From NCBI GenBank assembly GCA_030737875.1, contig CM060918.1:884355903-884419902 (forward strand): a stretch of DNA of 64,000 bases, in the 5' to 3' direction. The notes under the pieces are model-generated. The model saw only the letters and a list, made by a program, of their open reading frames with translations. It did not search any database and had not been told where the DNA came from. This DNA comes from Allium sativum. Lineage: Eukaryota > Streptophyta > Magnoliopsida > Asparagales > Amaryllidaceae. How positions within the stretch are numbered: the first letter of the stretch is position 1; every line of letters begins with the position of its first letter. Of the stretch, positions 1 to 12,510 are shown piece after piece. The position numbers were made by a program, and so were the translations under genes.

Positions 1-599
1 AAGGCTAATTCACTCAAGGATTTGGATTGTTCAGCCACTTCAATCCTTCTAGATACTGGAGTATATTGAGTGTACTTTTCAGTGGCAGGACAAGGATATT
101 CACTCATGGTTATGGACTATATAGATTATTTGGCTATTCAGCTATTTGGTTATTGGATATTTTGGATTCACGGACTCCTGATTCTCTCGACTCTCTGGAT
201 ATGGCTTATCATTAATTTTTGGCTTTTGGGATTTTGGTTATTCTAAATTTACGGAGGTCAGGCTTTCCCTGATTTCCTTGTTATGGATTTTCAATATATA
301 ATGGTATTCTGGTTATTTTGTTTATCACTGAATGGTCCCAAGGTGATCATCGACATTCATTATATTTCAGGCTTTCTGGATTTTTGGTGGATGGATAATA
401 TGATCCGGAGCAATCGTGGATTTCTGGTTTTGTTGGCTCCTGGTTTTCGTATTGATACGTTCCAGTGCTATCATGGTTCTTTGGTTTTCTGGATATAGAA
501 GTTCACTTCGGACTCCTCTCGGTTTTGGTTCCTAGATTTCTGGTCTTCTCGCAAAAGACATCTTCCCTAAACAAGCAAGACATGTTTTGTGGGGGAAAA
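1..599. other. Unassigned sequence, no gene
   Basis: This stretch is rich in short 'ttgg' and 'ggattttgg' phrases. Its open frames at 27-215 and 283-498 are short and resemble no retrotransposon domain I know. It ends in a purine run (gtgggggaaaa, 589-599) directly before TG at 600, which is how the end of a retrotransposon interior looks. It may be the 3' end of an element cut by the window edge. That is inference only. Confidence 0.3.
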
Positions 600-2679
600 T
601 GTTAACACGTGAAGCTGACACACGTCAGGAACGTCGTTAAAAAACAAAAAGTGGCTCGATCGAGGTCGCATCTTATTCAAAATGGATTGGAAATTGCATC
701 CATTTGTAAAATCATTGTCGATGGCCTTGAAAAAGCTGATGCATTAAAAATTCGTGATCGACACGGTCCGATCAGCTCAAAATGATTTAGCTCATCAGTC
801 TGATCATGTGGCAGAACTGGTCTCACAAAATATATGGATTTAGTAAAAAGCAGTGTTGCGCACTCAAAAACAGCTGATCACCAAGCGTCGATAATGAAAA
901 GTGGCTTGTGCGACTCATGGTATCAAAATATGGGAAATTGGGAATAGATGATTCAAGGTGTCAAAAAGGTCTAATCGACACATGAAAATCATGAAAAACT
1001 ATGGTGAAAACCTCGGTCGATCAATCTGGTAAAAATGGCAAGCTCAGCTTTGGCACGAAGGAAAACAGGCAAAAAACAAGGTGGATCACTCAAAAAGTGT
1101 GTGCGCAATCTTGGATGAACATAAGAAAAACGGTCGATCATCACATCTGGCATGCTCGAAAATGGGTAATCACCCCAGACCGATTACGAGTTTTCGCATG
1201 CACTCATCGGTGATCAAGCACCTTGGTAGATGGATCGGCATGGCTTAGCATCGCATCAGGCGTAATGCGATATTGGGATCGGGCAAGAAAAGGCAGTTGA
1301 TCAGACTATTTTTGGATGTGGAAAATCGGGATCGCATCCATGCGATGCAAAGAAAACACGGGCCCGATACGGTGATCTGATTCGAGATTTGTGATACGAG
1401 ATTTGGCAAGATGATCTACCACATTTTCGGATGTGAGAATCTCGTGATCGCATCGGCCTGATGCATTGAAATCATGAGCACAACACCGTGTTTTTGATGT
1501 GATTTTTTGGAGGTGGATTAGCTTGGTAAATGCCAAGAGATGTTGGAATGCGATCCTAACATCGTGTGGATCACCTAAAATCAAGGGATCCGCACAGGAT
1601 TTCTTCAATTTTTCTGATGAGATCTGACACAAGGGCCAGGATGCGATTTCTTCACTCCAGCAAGCCTCAGATGTGATATTTTGGATGCAACAAAGGTATG
1701 ATGCGATTTTTCATATCTTACTACACTGCGGGATGTGATTTATCGTGTATGGGTTCTGTGGGATCTGGTTTTCTAATAGTGGATCCCAAATCCTACCTAC
1801 TCATAACTAATCCACTTACCTATAAATACCCCCAAGTTTGGCCTTCATATGAATCTTTTTGGGCTTGGATTTTTGGACTTCATGAAGTTTTGAAGCACCA
1901 TTAATGGTTTTCATCTTCTTCCTTATGACAATTGGAAATAGCATGGACTACTAAAACGTTGCATAAACGTTTTCCATAAATTTTGGACATCTACATGGAT
2001 AAAAACACCACTTTTGGGCTATTTGGGGCATTTTTGGATTTCTTGGACATTGAAGCTACTTTTTGGACATCATTGACGAGGTCAACATATTTCTCATCCA
2101 ATGAAGAATACGAAGGGCATTTTAGTCAAATTTTGGAATTAACAACCATTATTGTTGTTCTATTGTAACGCTTTGCACTCAAATATTGTTCGAACTTGTA
2201 CAACTTTGTAATTAGTGGTTATATGATGAATGATTAATATAAAGTGGACTACGCGTTAGTGCCGAACCGCTATAAAAAGCTGTGTTCTTTTGTATTACTT
2301 TACTATCTTTGGATTATTGTGTTCGTAACGCACACACATCAAGAGTTGACATGTGCTGAATAAAGCGGCATTTTCATATGCCAACAACTAAAGTGCAGGG
2401 CTATTGCACACACTTAAGCTTGTTTCAATATTCAACATAAGGTTTTTGTGCATAAACAATTATCTTTCTCCTCTTTCTTATAAGAAATGTACCGGTTTCT
2501 GTAATATGTCAGTATAGATAAAGATTATGAAGTGGACCTAGGCTAGGATTTAGCTGAACAACTATAAAAATATCATGTGTCCCCTGTTATTAACTACATT
2601 TGCTTCTCCGTGATTTGTGTTTATGCGAATATTGCATACTCGGTGATAGTATGTATCACTTTGGGCCGTTAGTGCCAAT
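600..2679 (+). repeat. LTR-like non-coding block, family unassigned
   Basis: The block begins TGTTAACACG after a polypurine-like run. It holds a TATA-like ctataaatac at about 1820, and its middle (650-1700) is dense in gatcg and gatgcgat words on both strands. Two related segments near 2230 and 2520 look like a duplicated transcription-start/U5 region. No primer-binding site or coding domain is visible. The right side stops abruptly at about 2680, where the minus-strand A' copy begins. A solo or truncated 3' LTR is the best reading, but no second copy is present to prove the ends. Confidence 0.4.
2225..2645 (+). repeat. Duplicated ~290-bp-spaced segment
   Basis: Two diverged copies of a segment (about 2230-2345 and 2520-2640) share the order aagtggac..., ctataaaa and tgtgttt.... 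The spacing and the TATA-like core in each copy suggest a tandem duplication within an LTR promoter/U5 region. Confidence 0.4.
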
Positions 2680-3180
2680 TTTTTGTATAACAAGGATTGT
2701 ATACTTCAGTGGTCGAGCTTCCAGATTGCTCTTTGCTTTTGCTGCGCTAGTGTTCCCGGTGGTCTACGTATGAAATATAGGGTCTTTTCTTCTTGGAGCA
2801 AGTCAAATGATTTTTTTTTCTTTTCCTTAAATTGCTGGATGGTTGCGCTTTCTTTGGAGACTCCACTACTTCCCCTCGACTCGGTTCGATGTTCTTAGAG
2901 GACTTTTAAGCCCGAGTAATTTGCAAGAGATTCTGCATTTCAAGAAACTGTTATTCCAGAGCCTTTATCTTGATGGCACTCATATCAACATATTTCGGGT
3001 TTAAAGGTTGTGCAGGAATAGAGGGTTCACCTACTTCAACAACGTTTGGTTGAATAATAGGGTTATATTTTTTTTGAGAGTGGTCGAGTGAGCTGCCTCC
3101 TCGTTGTTGTGGCCTAGTCTTCTTGATTTTATCTTATCCCGTCATTAATCAAACATTCACAAATTAATCTATAATAAGAT
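2680..3180 (-). pseudogene. A' gag N-terminal remnant
   Basis: The minus strand matches the start of A's gag (37159-37590), including the stretch around 'ccagcaat' and 'gagtctcc' and the words for Lys-Lys-Arg-Pro. The frame has stops and shifts, and the copy ends at 2680. It would have encoded the N-terminal part of a capsid precursor. The plus-strand open frame 2683-2898 is its shadow. Confidence 0.55.
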
Positions 3181-3199
3181 AAGAGAGCCGAAGGTACAA

Positions 3200-3218
3200 G
3201 CCCTTCTTCTAGTGCCTA
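3200..3218 (-). promoter_or_regulatory. Decayed primer-binding site of A'
   Basis: On the minus strand the LTR end is followed by AGGCACTAGAAGAAGGG, a mutated form of the TGGCGCTAGAAGGAGGG site of element A at 37085. The position right after the LTR and the family match support the call. Confidence 0.55.
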
Positions 3219-3221
3219 AAT

Positions 3222-5040
3222 TTTAACGATAAAAGTCATCAACACCCAAATGGCAGAATATATATAGTAAAATTAAAGGATGACCAATCTAGATAACTCC
3301 TGTAAAATATAAGTTGACCTAAGTTATATTGAGTTTGAACACGATACCCTTTTAACTAGTCAAGCTTTAGTTGTCCTGTGGAATATCGATGTTTCCTCTT
3401 GAATGCAAGAGTTACCCTCTTTTAAGTATGTCAATAGTGCATTTTTAAGTGAAACAGGGTTATATTGGGGATGGTATTCTAAATCCTCATATTATTGTTT
3501 GGGGATATTCATGTTATGATCCTCTAATATACATAGGTAACCTTGTTGCAAAAGTGTGATTTAGATTCAAGATAAAATAATGTACATTGTGTTAAGAGGA
3601 AACATGCTAAGATATCACAACGTATACACTTGATGATGTATTATAACCTTTAACAAATAAAAGTGATGCTTCCACACCGATCTAGCCTACTAAAGGCATT
3701 AGTTTTGTCGGTTATCACATCGTAAAGCTATAATAAGTCATTAAACATTATGGTATGTTATTCATATTCAAAAAGGATTAAGTCACAAGCGTAAATCATG
3801 AGGCAAGATTCATCGATTTGCTTGATGATTCTCCTTTTGATGTGCTTGCACTTGAATCTTTTGTATATGATATTAGTTGATAACTCCTTGTTAAACCAAA
3901 TTGATCACAATATGATTATAGAATCAAGAATAAGTATGATCCCAATCCCGCGTCGTTATTTTTCATGAGTATATTACAATCGATTATAAAATCCCGAATC
4001 TAATATAGGATTTAGTATCTTGGAGTTGAGTACAAGATTTGGAATGAAAGAGAGTCCCCCAAAATGTGACCACTAGGGTCTTATTTACAGAGGATTCAGA
4101 CCCCCTTATGTAGAAATTGTCTGGGAACCCCTTTTTTGCATCAACCTCTTGATATCATACCATGTTAGTGGCATCTGCCTTCGGTGCCGGCTCTAATCCC
4201 TTGCCGCTTGCACTTATAGGTGCCGCCTTTATGCTTTGGCATCAACACCAAGCTAGTTGGTGTCAATTGTGTTCTTTTTCTCCTAACTCATTCATTACTG
4301 GATTTGCACTTCCCCTTCATGAATTTGGTTTCGGTCTCATGCTTCCAGCTTATATCTTTGGTGCTGATTCAATTGCTTCTTATTCTTTGTGTTTGGTATT
4401 GCCCCTAAGGACACAGGTTCTGTATTTGGTCCTTTCTTTGTCCTTAGTATACTAACTTTCGATATCATCTTCGTGCTTCAACCTTGTTTCTCTTGGAACC
4501 GGCTTTATTTATTTTCCTTCATTCTTTGATGTCGACACGAAGCGAACTGCTCATTGCATGTTGGTGTCGATAATGCACTTCTGTTGCTTTCTTTTCTTTG
4601 TATCAGTACCAAGTCGTTTATTCCCCTATGTTGGTGTTGATAGCATCATTGTTTTGGTACTGTCTTCGCTGGTTCCCTCCATATTCTTGGTATCGACATC
4701 TTATTGCTATCTTGCTATTTCGGCATCAGTTTCTTCATTATTATTCCATGCTTCCAATGTATTCTCCACTTGTATTGGCTTCACTATTTGGTGCTGGATC
4801 TTCTCCTATATTTTCCTTTTCGGTATCGACTCCACTGTCTCTCTACCAGTTCTTAGTATCGGCTTTTTGGTTTTGATTTCTTTTTTCTAGGCCATAAAAT
4901 TTGGTGTCGGTTTAGCTTCCCTCAAAAGCCTTTTTTTCTTGGTTTCGATTTCGTTACCTTTTGCCATCTGTTTTCAGCATCGTCTTCTTGCTTCGAAGCT
5001 TCTGTTCTTCCTGAACTTTAGTGATAATAGTTTTAATTTG
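3222..5040 (-). repeat. LTR of A' (minus strand)
   Basis: Non-coding LTR related to 34905-37081. On the plus strand it shows many variants of the word ggtatcgac/ggtgtcgat between 4150 and 4960, mirrored as gtcgatacc words in A. It lacks the 621-bp MITE found in A's LTR. The open frames at 4162-4455, 4558-4890 and 4939-5328 lie in or across this LTR and are not genes. Confidence 0.6.
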
Positions 5041-5151
5041 GCTCTGTTATTTTTATTTCTTATAGAAACCAACGACTTTGCTAGAGAGGCTCGAAATTCT
5101 TACGGTTCTTTTCTGGATCAGGATTTAAATCCGTTTGGGAAGGATTTTACA
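5041..5151 (+). repeat. 3' end of F's 5' LTR
   Basis: The sequence ends ...gattttaca directly before a degenerate initiator-Met primer site. Only about 110 bp remain before A' begins. The left limit is approximate. Confidence 0.4.
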
Positions 5152-5153
5152 TT

Positions 5154-5171
5154 TGGTATTAGAGATAGGTT
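5154..5171 (+). promoter_or_regulatory. F primer-binding site
   Basis: TGGTATTAGAGATAGGTT is TGGTATCAGAGC-like with two changes. It lies 2 bases after an LTR-like end (ttaca). Such sites pair with the 3' end of initiator Met-tRNA to start minus-strand DNA. Confidence 0.55.
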
Positions 5172-5333
5172 ACCCGACTCTAGAGACATATACGTGAGAG
5201 TGACGTACTTATTATTTGAAAAGGCTACCCTTAATGAATGTGCAATTATATTAGACATTATCTCGTTGCTCTTTTTTCTTTATACAATCTTTGGAATTTA
5301 TACTAAAGGTTTCTCCTCTTATAGATAGTGGAA

Positions 5334-6420
5334 ATGGCTAAAAATTAACCTGAGCAAGGGAATCCGGGAAGACCTCAATACTTACTCGAATGGTTCCAAT
5401 AGTATTTGAGAACTTGGAATATGTTATCCTGTCCCTCCAGCCCCAACAGAACCTATAACTCTACCCATTGAAATGGCTCTTAATTTTCCTTGTCATTGTA
5501 AGGACTTTGTTATTCTTAGAGGAAAATCCTTTCACGAAACTAAGGCATTTCTTAGATCCAAGCCATGGTTATCGGAATACGACCGTATTAGTCTTGGAGA
5601 AAAATCCTTTCTCGAAACTAAGGGATTTCTTAGAGCCAAGTCATGGTTATCGGAATACGACTGTATCTTTGAGGCCACTGGGTAGGAAGACTAGTAAAAG
5701 AGAAGAATAGTAGCATGGCTTCTCAAAGATGAAGAATTGGAATGGTGGAATATGGTCCTTGAAGAGAACACGGGAATAATATTCACTTGGAATGGATTCA
5801 AAACCCAATTTGAATTTTTTTTAACCTAATGCCGAAGTGAGTCTGCAATTGGAAAGATTCATACAACTCAAGCAAGAAGAGTCAACTGTGAAATAATATA
5901 TCTTTAAGTTCACAAAGTTATCAAAGTTTGAAAAAGGGCTAGTAGATATGCCCATGAATAAGGCATTAAGGTTTGGGAAGGGAATTGATTCCCCTCTACG
6001 AGAGATATTATTGGCTCAAGTACCATTTGAAGTAACATTTGAAGTTCTTGCAAAAACTATTATCCATTATATTGTGGAATGGAGGAGAAGGAGACTAAGT
6101 TTGAGAAGAATGAGGATACCATAAAAAAATGAAATATTAAGAATAAGAATTATTGGTTGAAGAATAAAAAGATGGAAAAGTTCAAGCAATAAGGTAGGGC
6201 ATGTGGAAGATGCCATAAGAGATGCCATCATGCCAAGGACTACAAATTTCACCTGATGAAGCAAAAGTCCAGTTGGAAGTGTTATCATTTCCATGAGGAC
6301 GGGCATCTTGTTAAGAATTGTCCAAAGCTTAAGAGAGGATCAAGTGGATAGATCTATGCTATAGAGGTAGCAACCCTACAGATTCAGTTACTTAGAGACC
6401 AAGGGCAAATAATCCTCGAA
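5334..6420 (+). pseudogene. F gag (capsid precursor), broken
   Basis: The reading starts at an ATG (5334) about 180 bp after the primer site and carries many stops and shifts. Recognisable parts are a capsid-like stretch at 5850-6060 (Leu-Glu-Arg-Phe...Leu-Lys-Gln-Glu-Glu-Ser, then Lys-Phe-Thr-Lys-Leu-Ser-Lys-Phe) and Cys/His-rich zinc-knuckle remnants at 6198-6321. The last of these, Cys-Tyr-His-Phe-His-Glu-Asp-Gly-His...Cys (6280-6321), has one knuckle Cys replaced. A 26-codon in-frame duplication lies at 5515-5670. It once encoded the RNA-packaging structural protein. Confidence 0.6.
5515..5670 (+). repeat. 78-bp in-frame tandem duplication in F gag
   Basis: Units 5515-5592 and 5593-5670 match closely. 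Both contain aaaatccttt, cgaaactaag and tggttatcggaatacgac. The period is 78 bp (26 codons), so the frame is kept. Confidence 0.8.
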
Positions 6421-6436
6421 GATATTATTCTATTTT

Positions 6437-7089
6437 AAGGGATTCTACTACCCTTTTTGATTTCAGAGCATTCTATTCCTTTGTAGAAAGGAACGCAGTA
6501 GATTTCTTGAAACTTTCTATTTCTGTCACTAGTAGTCTGGTAGTGCTTTTTAATCCTATTGCAGGAGCCATGCAACTTCTGTTGATTTGCAAAGACCTAG
6601 TGCTAGATGTGGACGATGTTGATTTCTTGTGTAACGTGTGCATTCTGGTTTTCAAGGGGTATGGGCTAATTCTAGGGATGGATTGGCTACCATTTTCTGA
6701 GTTCTACCTTGATTACGATAAAAAAATCGTTTGCTTGAGGAGTGCTAGAGGTCGTAATTTGGTAATCCCTTATACAGTTAAAAATATAAGGGATGCAGCC
6801 TTATTACACACCTTATCTTCAGAATTTGGATGGGCCATCTGTAGTGCCCGTTTCTTGTGAGTTCCTAGACGTCTTCGAGGAAGTATTGGGCCACCTCCCA
6901 ATAGAAAGATCACATTTAGGGTAGATATGGAGAAGGATACTTGACTAATTGCATTGTTGTTGAGGCATATGGCTCCCAAAGGAAAGAAGGGAACTAAATA
7001 ATCAGATTTTAGAATTGCTTCAAAAAGGATTCATGTGATGAAGTATCTCAGAGTGGGTAGCAAGCATGGTTTTTGCTAGTACGGTGGAT
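6437..7089 (+). pseudogene. F protease and start of reverse transcriptase
   Basis: The protease site region reads Phe-Asp-Phe-Arg-Ala-Phe-Tyr-Ser-Phe-Val, a decayed Phe-Asp-Ser-Gly-Ala-type motif. It is followed in the open stretch 6507-6860 by Asn-Pro-Ile-Ala-Gly-Ala and Leu-Gly-Met-Asp-Trp-Leu, the conserved end of gypsy proteases. After 6860 the frame shifts but RT N-terminal phrases continue (Phe-Leu-Asp-Val-Phe-Glu-Glu-Val; Met-Ala-Pro-Lys-Glu; Leu-Leu-Gln-Lys-Gly-Phe). The reading stops at 7089, where D is inserted. Confidence 0.65.
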
Positions 7090-7207
7090 TGTAATAACCC
7101 ACATATTTCATGATAATACATTTAAATATTTTATTTAAACAAAACGTCGTTAATCGAGTATAGGTCCGAAAAGTTGCTTTTTCATGTGGATGAGTTTGGA
7201 CTCGAGA
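7090..7207 (+). repeat. 5' LTR of D, left part
   Basis: It starts tgtaataacccacatattt and aligns with 19554-19672 of the 3' LTR. It is interrupted at cgaga by solo LTR E and resumes at 12511. Confidence 0.85.
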
Positions 7208-10200
7208 TGTAACGACCCGGGTTTTCGCAATCTTGGTTATCGACATAAACTCAATGTTGACTATCTAAGCGTCAGAAATACTGGATAGTTAATGAAAGAA
7301 GTGAGAGGATGAGAATAGACAAGATAGAAAATTAGAACAAAAGAAGAAGAAGAAGAACACAAAATACATCAGAGTAACATGAATCTCACAGCGGAACGAA
7401 TAAAATATAACATAACTTTGAAATAAAACAATATATATACAATAACATTATCACAGTACAACACTTACAACACAACGGAAATTAACATTAGATAATTAAT
7501 CCTGAAGCCTCCTGCTCCAGCTCTCCAAGTATATCTGTAAAAACCTGACTACTTAACTGCCCGTGCAAAATTGGGCATCCAAGAGTTTAGAGAAAACAAA
7601 ACAAAATAAACTCCGGGTCAGTCATGGGACTGATGTGAGTAAACAATTTAAAACAGTTTGAGAAAATAAATGATATCTCATAAGACCACGCCGTATAACA
7701 CGGAACAGGTTTTCCCTTATGAGAATCCAAAACATTTGATTTAACATTTCAAAATCCTTTGGCAAGAACGATAATCTTTATATCAAAACTCTTTTGATAT
7801 TATAATAATGTCTATCAATCACAACATAATAATCATCTAGCAGAATGCTTTCATCTCACGTTCCACATACATAATATATAATCAAAAACCGCGGGCACTT
7901 ATTGGCTAATGAATTCCAACTGGCAAGGTATGGGACCACCTTCCGACAGTGTATCTCTAGAGAGGAATACGCTGGATTCAACAAGAACATCTTGTAACCC
8001 AGGCTAAACATGACCGGTCACTCATTTCCCTTGAGTGTACCGAATGTATTACCACCAATGGTTGGGATCAGAAACCATTTCCCAAAAGGGACAACATCGA
8101 AATTGATTATAGAAGTAAATGGAATTTCTCTAGATCAGGTGACAATACACCCTAATTGGCAGCTAACCACTTAGCCATGCGACCTAACCGATTTTATACC
8201 ATTCCGATTTGTGAAGCTTGAGGCCAAAACGTATAAATCACACCTTTATTTACTTTGAATGCCACATCTTCATACTCGCCAAATCACAAATTGATTTCTC
8301 CAAAAATACCACGGGTATGTAGCTAAGAGAAATAAATTCCTCCGCACCAAATGTATATACATTTGAAGTGATCAACTTACGAGATCTATCAAATATACTC
8401 TGCCATACATTCTTCGATACAAGTCGCCCTGGGACTGGACAGACCGAAGGCACTATTCTATAACAGGACAGCCCTTGCATAACTCCGTCTTCAATTATCT
8501 TCATCATATTTGATCCCAACGCTAACGCCCATACAGATTGGTTTTCAGATAATGAATCTGATCCCGGTCTCTCCGTATTGACGATGGAAAAATAGTCAAA
8601 AAGTTTGATAGTCGGTGATTTAACTATCAAAGAAAAACATGTGTGCAAACAACAATATTATTTCCAGATGGAAATTCTATAAATCAATCATCATTCAACA
8701 TATATTCATTTCCCTATTTCTTGTTTCCATATATTCATTAAATCCTTATTTTCTAAAATTAGAAAATATACGTTATTAACTTTGGAAAACGTTTCCATTC
8801 CTGATTCACGCATCACTATCTTCTCACATATATCAGTCTCTAATAATAAACTAGTAAGAGAACAACCCCCTACGTATTAACCCCGAAGGCCGAAACCAAC
8901 ATCAGATCGATACCCAGAAAGCCATTCAACTCAGCTAATTTCCAGACAGTTTTTTATTTCAGTAATTCCATTTAAATTCCTAATTCAAATCCCAAATTCC
9001 TTTATAATATTTAATTTATAAGATATTCATTTTAATCCATTATTCACATCGAATGTGAAAAATATTTCTTTTATAATCTTTTCTTTGCAAAATACTTGAC
9101 TTAATCCATTATTCATATTCAATATGAATAATATATCCTTTATATAATTAAAACAGCTTGGTTTCGTATTTAAAGACAATATCCTGAATCCAATTTCTAA
9201 TTATACTTCTAATTATAGAATTATTTATATAAAATCTCATTTTATCCTTCTAACACTTATAGTCCCATTTATAATCACCTTTATAAATGCTGCTCTAATT
9301 CTATTTAAAATATCGGTGTTAAAACCAATTCCTACTTCGCTATATAAATTCAGTCTTATATATTCTATTTATCAAATGATAAATATTTAATTTAATTTAT
9401 AAAACATTATTTATAAATTAATCTTCTCAATCTACTTTTTAAAACAGATTTCTATTTAATATCCACTTTAAACAATCTTCTCATAATTCTTTTATATCTC
9501 GTCAAATATTCTTTTTACAATTCTATTTACTTTCTAAATAAATATTCCTTTTATACTTCTATTCATTTTCTATATAAATAAACCTTTTATACTTCTATTT
9601 ATTTTAAATAAATCCTTTTATATAATTCTATTTATTTTATATAAATCCTTTTATATAATTCTATTTATTTTATATATAAATATTTCATTTTCAATATTCA
9701 CATTGAAAATTTCCTTTTTACATTTCAGTATTTCATATGGTATTTAAAATACCAAATAACATGACAAGTGTTATCATAATCAATCACAGATTATATATTA
9801 CATCATATATCACAATATATGAAAATAAACAGTATTATAAATATTTAGGAATCCAGTTAGTTCCCTCTAACCTATTTTCCTACATCTACAGATGTTAAAT
9901 AATATAAATAACATCGATTTTATTTCAATATGAAATATTCTGATAAACATAATCAATATTTGATTAACAATAAATATATACATCATTATCTATAATTTCA
10001 ACCAATAAATCAATAATTCAACCAAACAATCAACACACAGCAATCAACCATCATTTATCAACACTAGATTATATTTATAAAAATATATACTGTACAGAGT
10101 TAGTGAGATTTACTCACCTTGGACGATCATCGTTAAATAACGATAATTATGGAAGATTCAAATCCGACAATTTATTTCACTATAAATTGTAACGAGCTCC

Positions 10201-12505
10201 AATTCACTCCCAGTCTATTCCAACGTGTAGTGTATGTCCATACAATTCCAATGTGATTGACCATTCGTTATTTTGACGTATGACGAAGTTATTAATATTA
10301 CAGACTAATACATTATTATCATCAAAAATTAAACTTTAAAAACATTAATATTGGGCCTCACCCATAACCATCGACCCATTACCCAGGCTACCCCCTTCTC
10401 TTCCCCGACTCATCTTCACGCTGAAGGATACACAAAAGCACGCCATTTCAAAAAGCTTCCCCTTTCTGAGCATGGATTTTAAAACTTACCAACCATAGCA
10501 TTGTTAATCCACGTTTTGCAAATATAATTCATTTCAAAAGAGGCTTTACCATTGTTCCAAAAGCCCATTTCCCTTTGGTCCAACTTCCGCACATATCCAA
10601 TCCACCACAGTATCCTTCTTCTCAGAAAGAAAATCCCGCTGATGTTCCATTTTCTTGACTTCAAACATCACTTCACCCTTAATTAAAAATCACACGTTTT
10701 AGCTTCTAACTCCCTGCTCATACTTCTTCCTCTTCTAAAACCACGCTCCAGTTCCATTTCAACCCCATGACCGTCTCTTTCATCCTCCTTCTCTACTTCA
10801 ACGCTCAACACTAATCACAATAAAATCAATAATACGTGTTAGTTGCGGCTCTTAGTATCACTAGTATTCCGCAATTTAAATCATGCCTCAAAAACCCAAA
10901 TGTTCTAGTTCGAACTATCTCTGCCAACCTTAGAAATGAACTTGAATTCAAACTATCCTACTTGGCATCAACGCGTTCTTTCACCTCATCGAGAACCCTT
11001 CATCACCGTTACCCTGAAAACAACTCAACGCCATGAAGAAAATCACGATATCAAGCTCCTCAGCTATAGGAAATATCGACATTTATTATCACGAAAATCG
11101 ATCAAAATATGTCCCCTTGCTTGCATCCTCAACCCGAGTACGCTTGCGCCCTCCATTTAATCTCTGGCACCCATAGCTGTAACCACATTAAGCCCTAGGG
11201 GCCACTGCTATGTCAACTTCCGGTGAAAACTCACGATAAAGTTCCTCACGAAACCCAAACTAAACAATCACTCAAGCCCTTGTTGAACAAAATTCGAATT
11301 TTTTTAATTTGATCTATGTTTTTATTTTAGAGGTCATGAAATGGTTTTCCAGAACAGAATAGTGGCAGCTTGAATTTCTGTAGTTTTTGACCGAATGAAG
11401 TTTAGGGTTAGAGGAATAAAAGGGTGTATTAATAGAGGTGGTTTAACAATATTAAAATCAATTATTATATACATTTTAATTGTAACCCTACTTACATTAC
11501 AGTTTTAAAATTCCTACGATCACGTACGATATCAAATTCGACAAAAATGGACATACAGCCATAGTTCGACATTACGGACCCAACGAAACTTGTTTCGTCG
11601 AATTTCGAGTCCGTTTGCTCACATAACGTATTTTTAAAGTCAAAGTATCGACTGTTTTTCACATTAAAATCCTGTACGACCACATACTGACTCCAAAGAT
11701 TACGAAAATTAAAATCTAACAAAAATCTAATATTCCAGATCCAACAAAATTAGTTTCATCGAAAACGGAGGTCGTTTGCAAAACTTGCTATTTTTAAAGC
11801 TCTAAATTAACCCATTTAAATATTAATATATTTAAAACAATTTAATTTAATATTAATAAATTAATATTATCGTATATATTCACATAGAATATAATATAGC
11901 TCCAAAATATTCCTATCTGAATTTATAGCTCAACATTTCAAATCCAGATTAAATCAGTAATCAATTTAAATAGAAAATCCATTTATAATATAAATAAATC
12001 ATTATAAATTATAAAGGAATTCCATAGTGTCTTTTTGAAAATTTGATTTGGACATAACTCACAATCTACACGACGAAATCCTGATTTTTCTCTTCCATTA
12101 GAAAAATATACTTCACCAGCTCCGAACGTTTCTTGTTTCATAGAAATCTGACTTAAAACGGATTTTGTATATTCGTTTAAAGCTCGAATCGCCAAATTAT
12201 GAACTGCCGCGCTATTTTGAGCTCGATTATAATTATAATATAAATTATAAGTTCAACTGACATTTATAAATAAATTCGTTAATATAATTCAATTCTAAAC
12301 TGAATTGTATATTTTAAATTGTCCAATTCACACAGTATTGTGAATTCTATTATTTCTGATTATTTCGGAAATAAATATATTATTCTATTATTTATATTAA
12401 TTAAATATCCAATATTATTTAATTCTGGTCATTTTAAATTACCAAACTATTATTTAAATAATTAAATAAATTACTTATTATTCGTTAAAAATATGGGTTG
12501 TTACA
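7208..12505 (-). mobile_element. E: 5.3-kb solo LTR, minus strand
   Basis: The element starts TGTAACGACCC and ends GGGTTGTTACA. It is flanked by a perfect 5-bp duplication, CGAGA (7203-7207 and 12506-12510). The same site in D's 3' LTR (19668-19672) has one CGAGA and no insert. No primer site, polypurine tract or protein domain lies inside, and no second copy of the termini occurs, so this is a single LTR left by LTR-LTR recombination. Homology on the opposite strand to S (47544 on) sets the orientation. The open frames inside, such as 8250-8648 (-) and 11492-11722 (-), are not genes. Confidence 0.85.
9510..9680. repeat. Short AT-rich tandem repeat in E
   Basis: About five units of roughly 30-37 bp share 'ccttttata', 'ttctatttatttt' and 'tataaat'. 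The array lies inside the solo LTR. Confidence 0.6.
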
Positions 12506-12510
12506 CGAGA

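Larger units (their letters stand above)
2680..5040 (-). mobile_element. A': truncated minus-strand Tat-type gypsy copy
   Basis: Read on the minus strand, this is the same family as element A at 34905. A' has an LTR (about 5040 down to 3222), a decayed primer site, and about 500 bp of gag that stops at 2680. Matches to A include the LTR stretch with 'aagaccctag' next to 'gtcacatttt', the LTR end/PBS at 3200-3235 versus 37065-37101, and the gag start versus 37159-37590. The gag match stops at the equivalent of about 37590 in A, so A' lost the rest of its interior. Its outer end near 5040 is imprecise. It seems inserted at or in the 5' LTR of F. Confidence 0.65.

Noticed and set aside
4162..5328. 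Hydrophobic open frames as membrane proteins
   Set aside because: They lie in or across the minus-strand LTR of A'. The Phe/Leu/Ser-rich reading comes from T-rich DNA.
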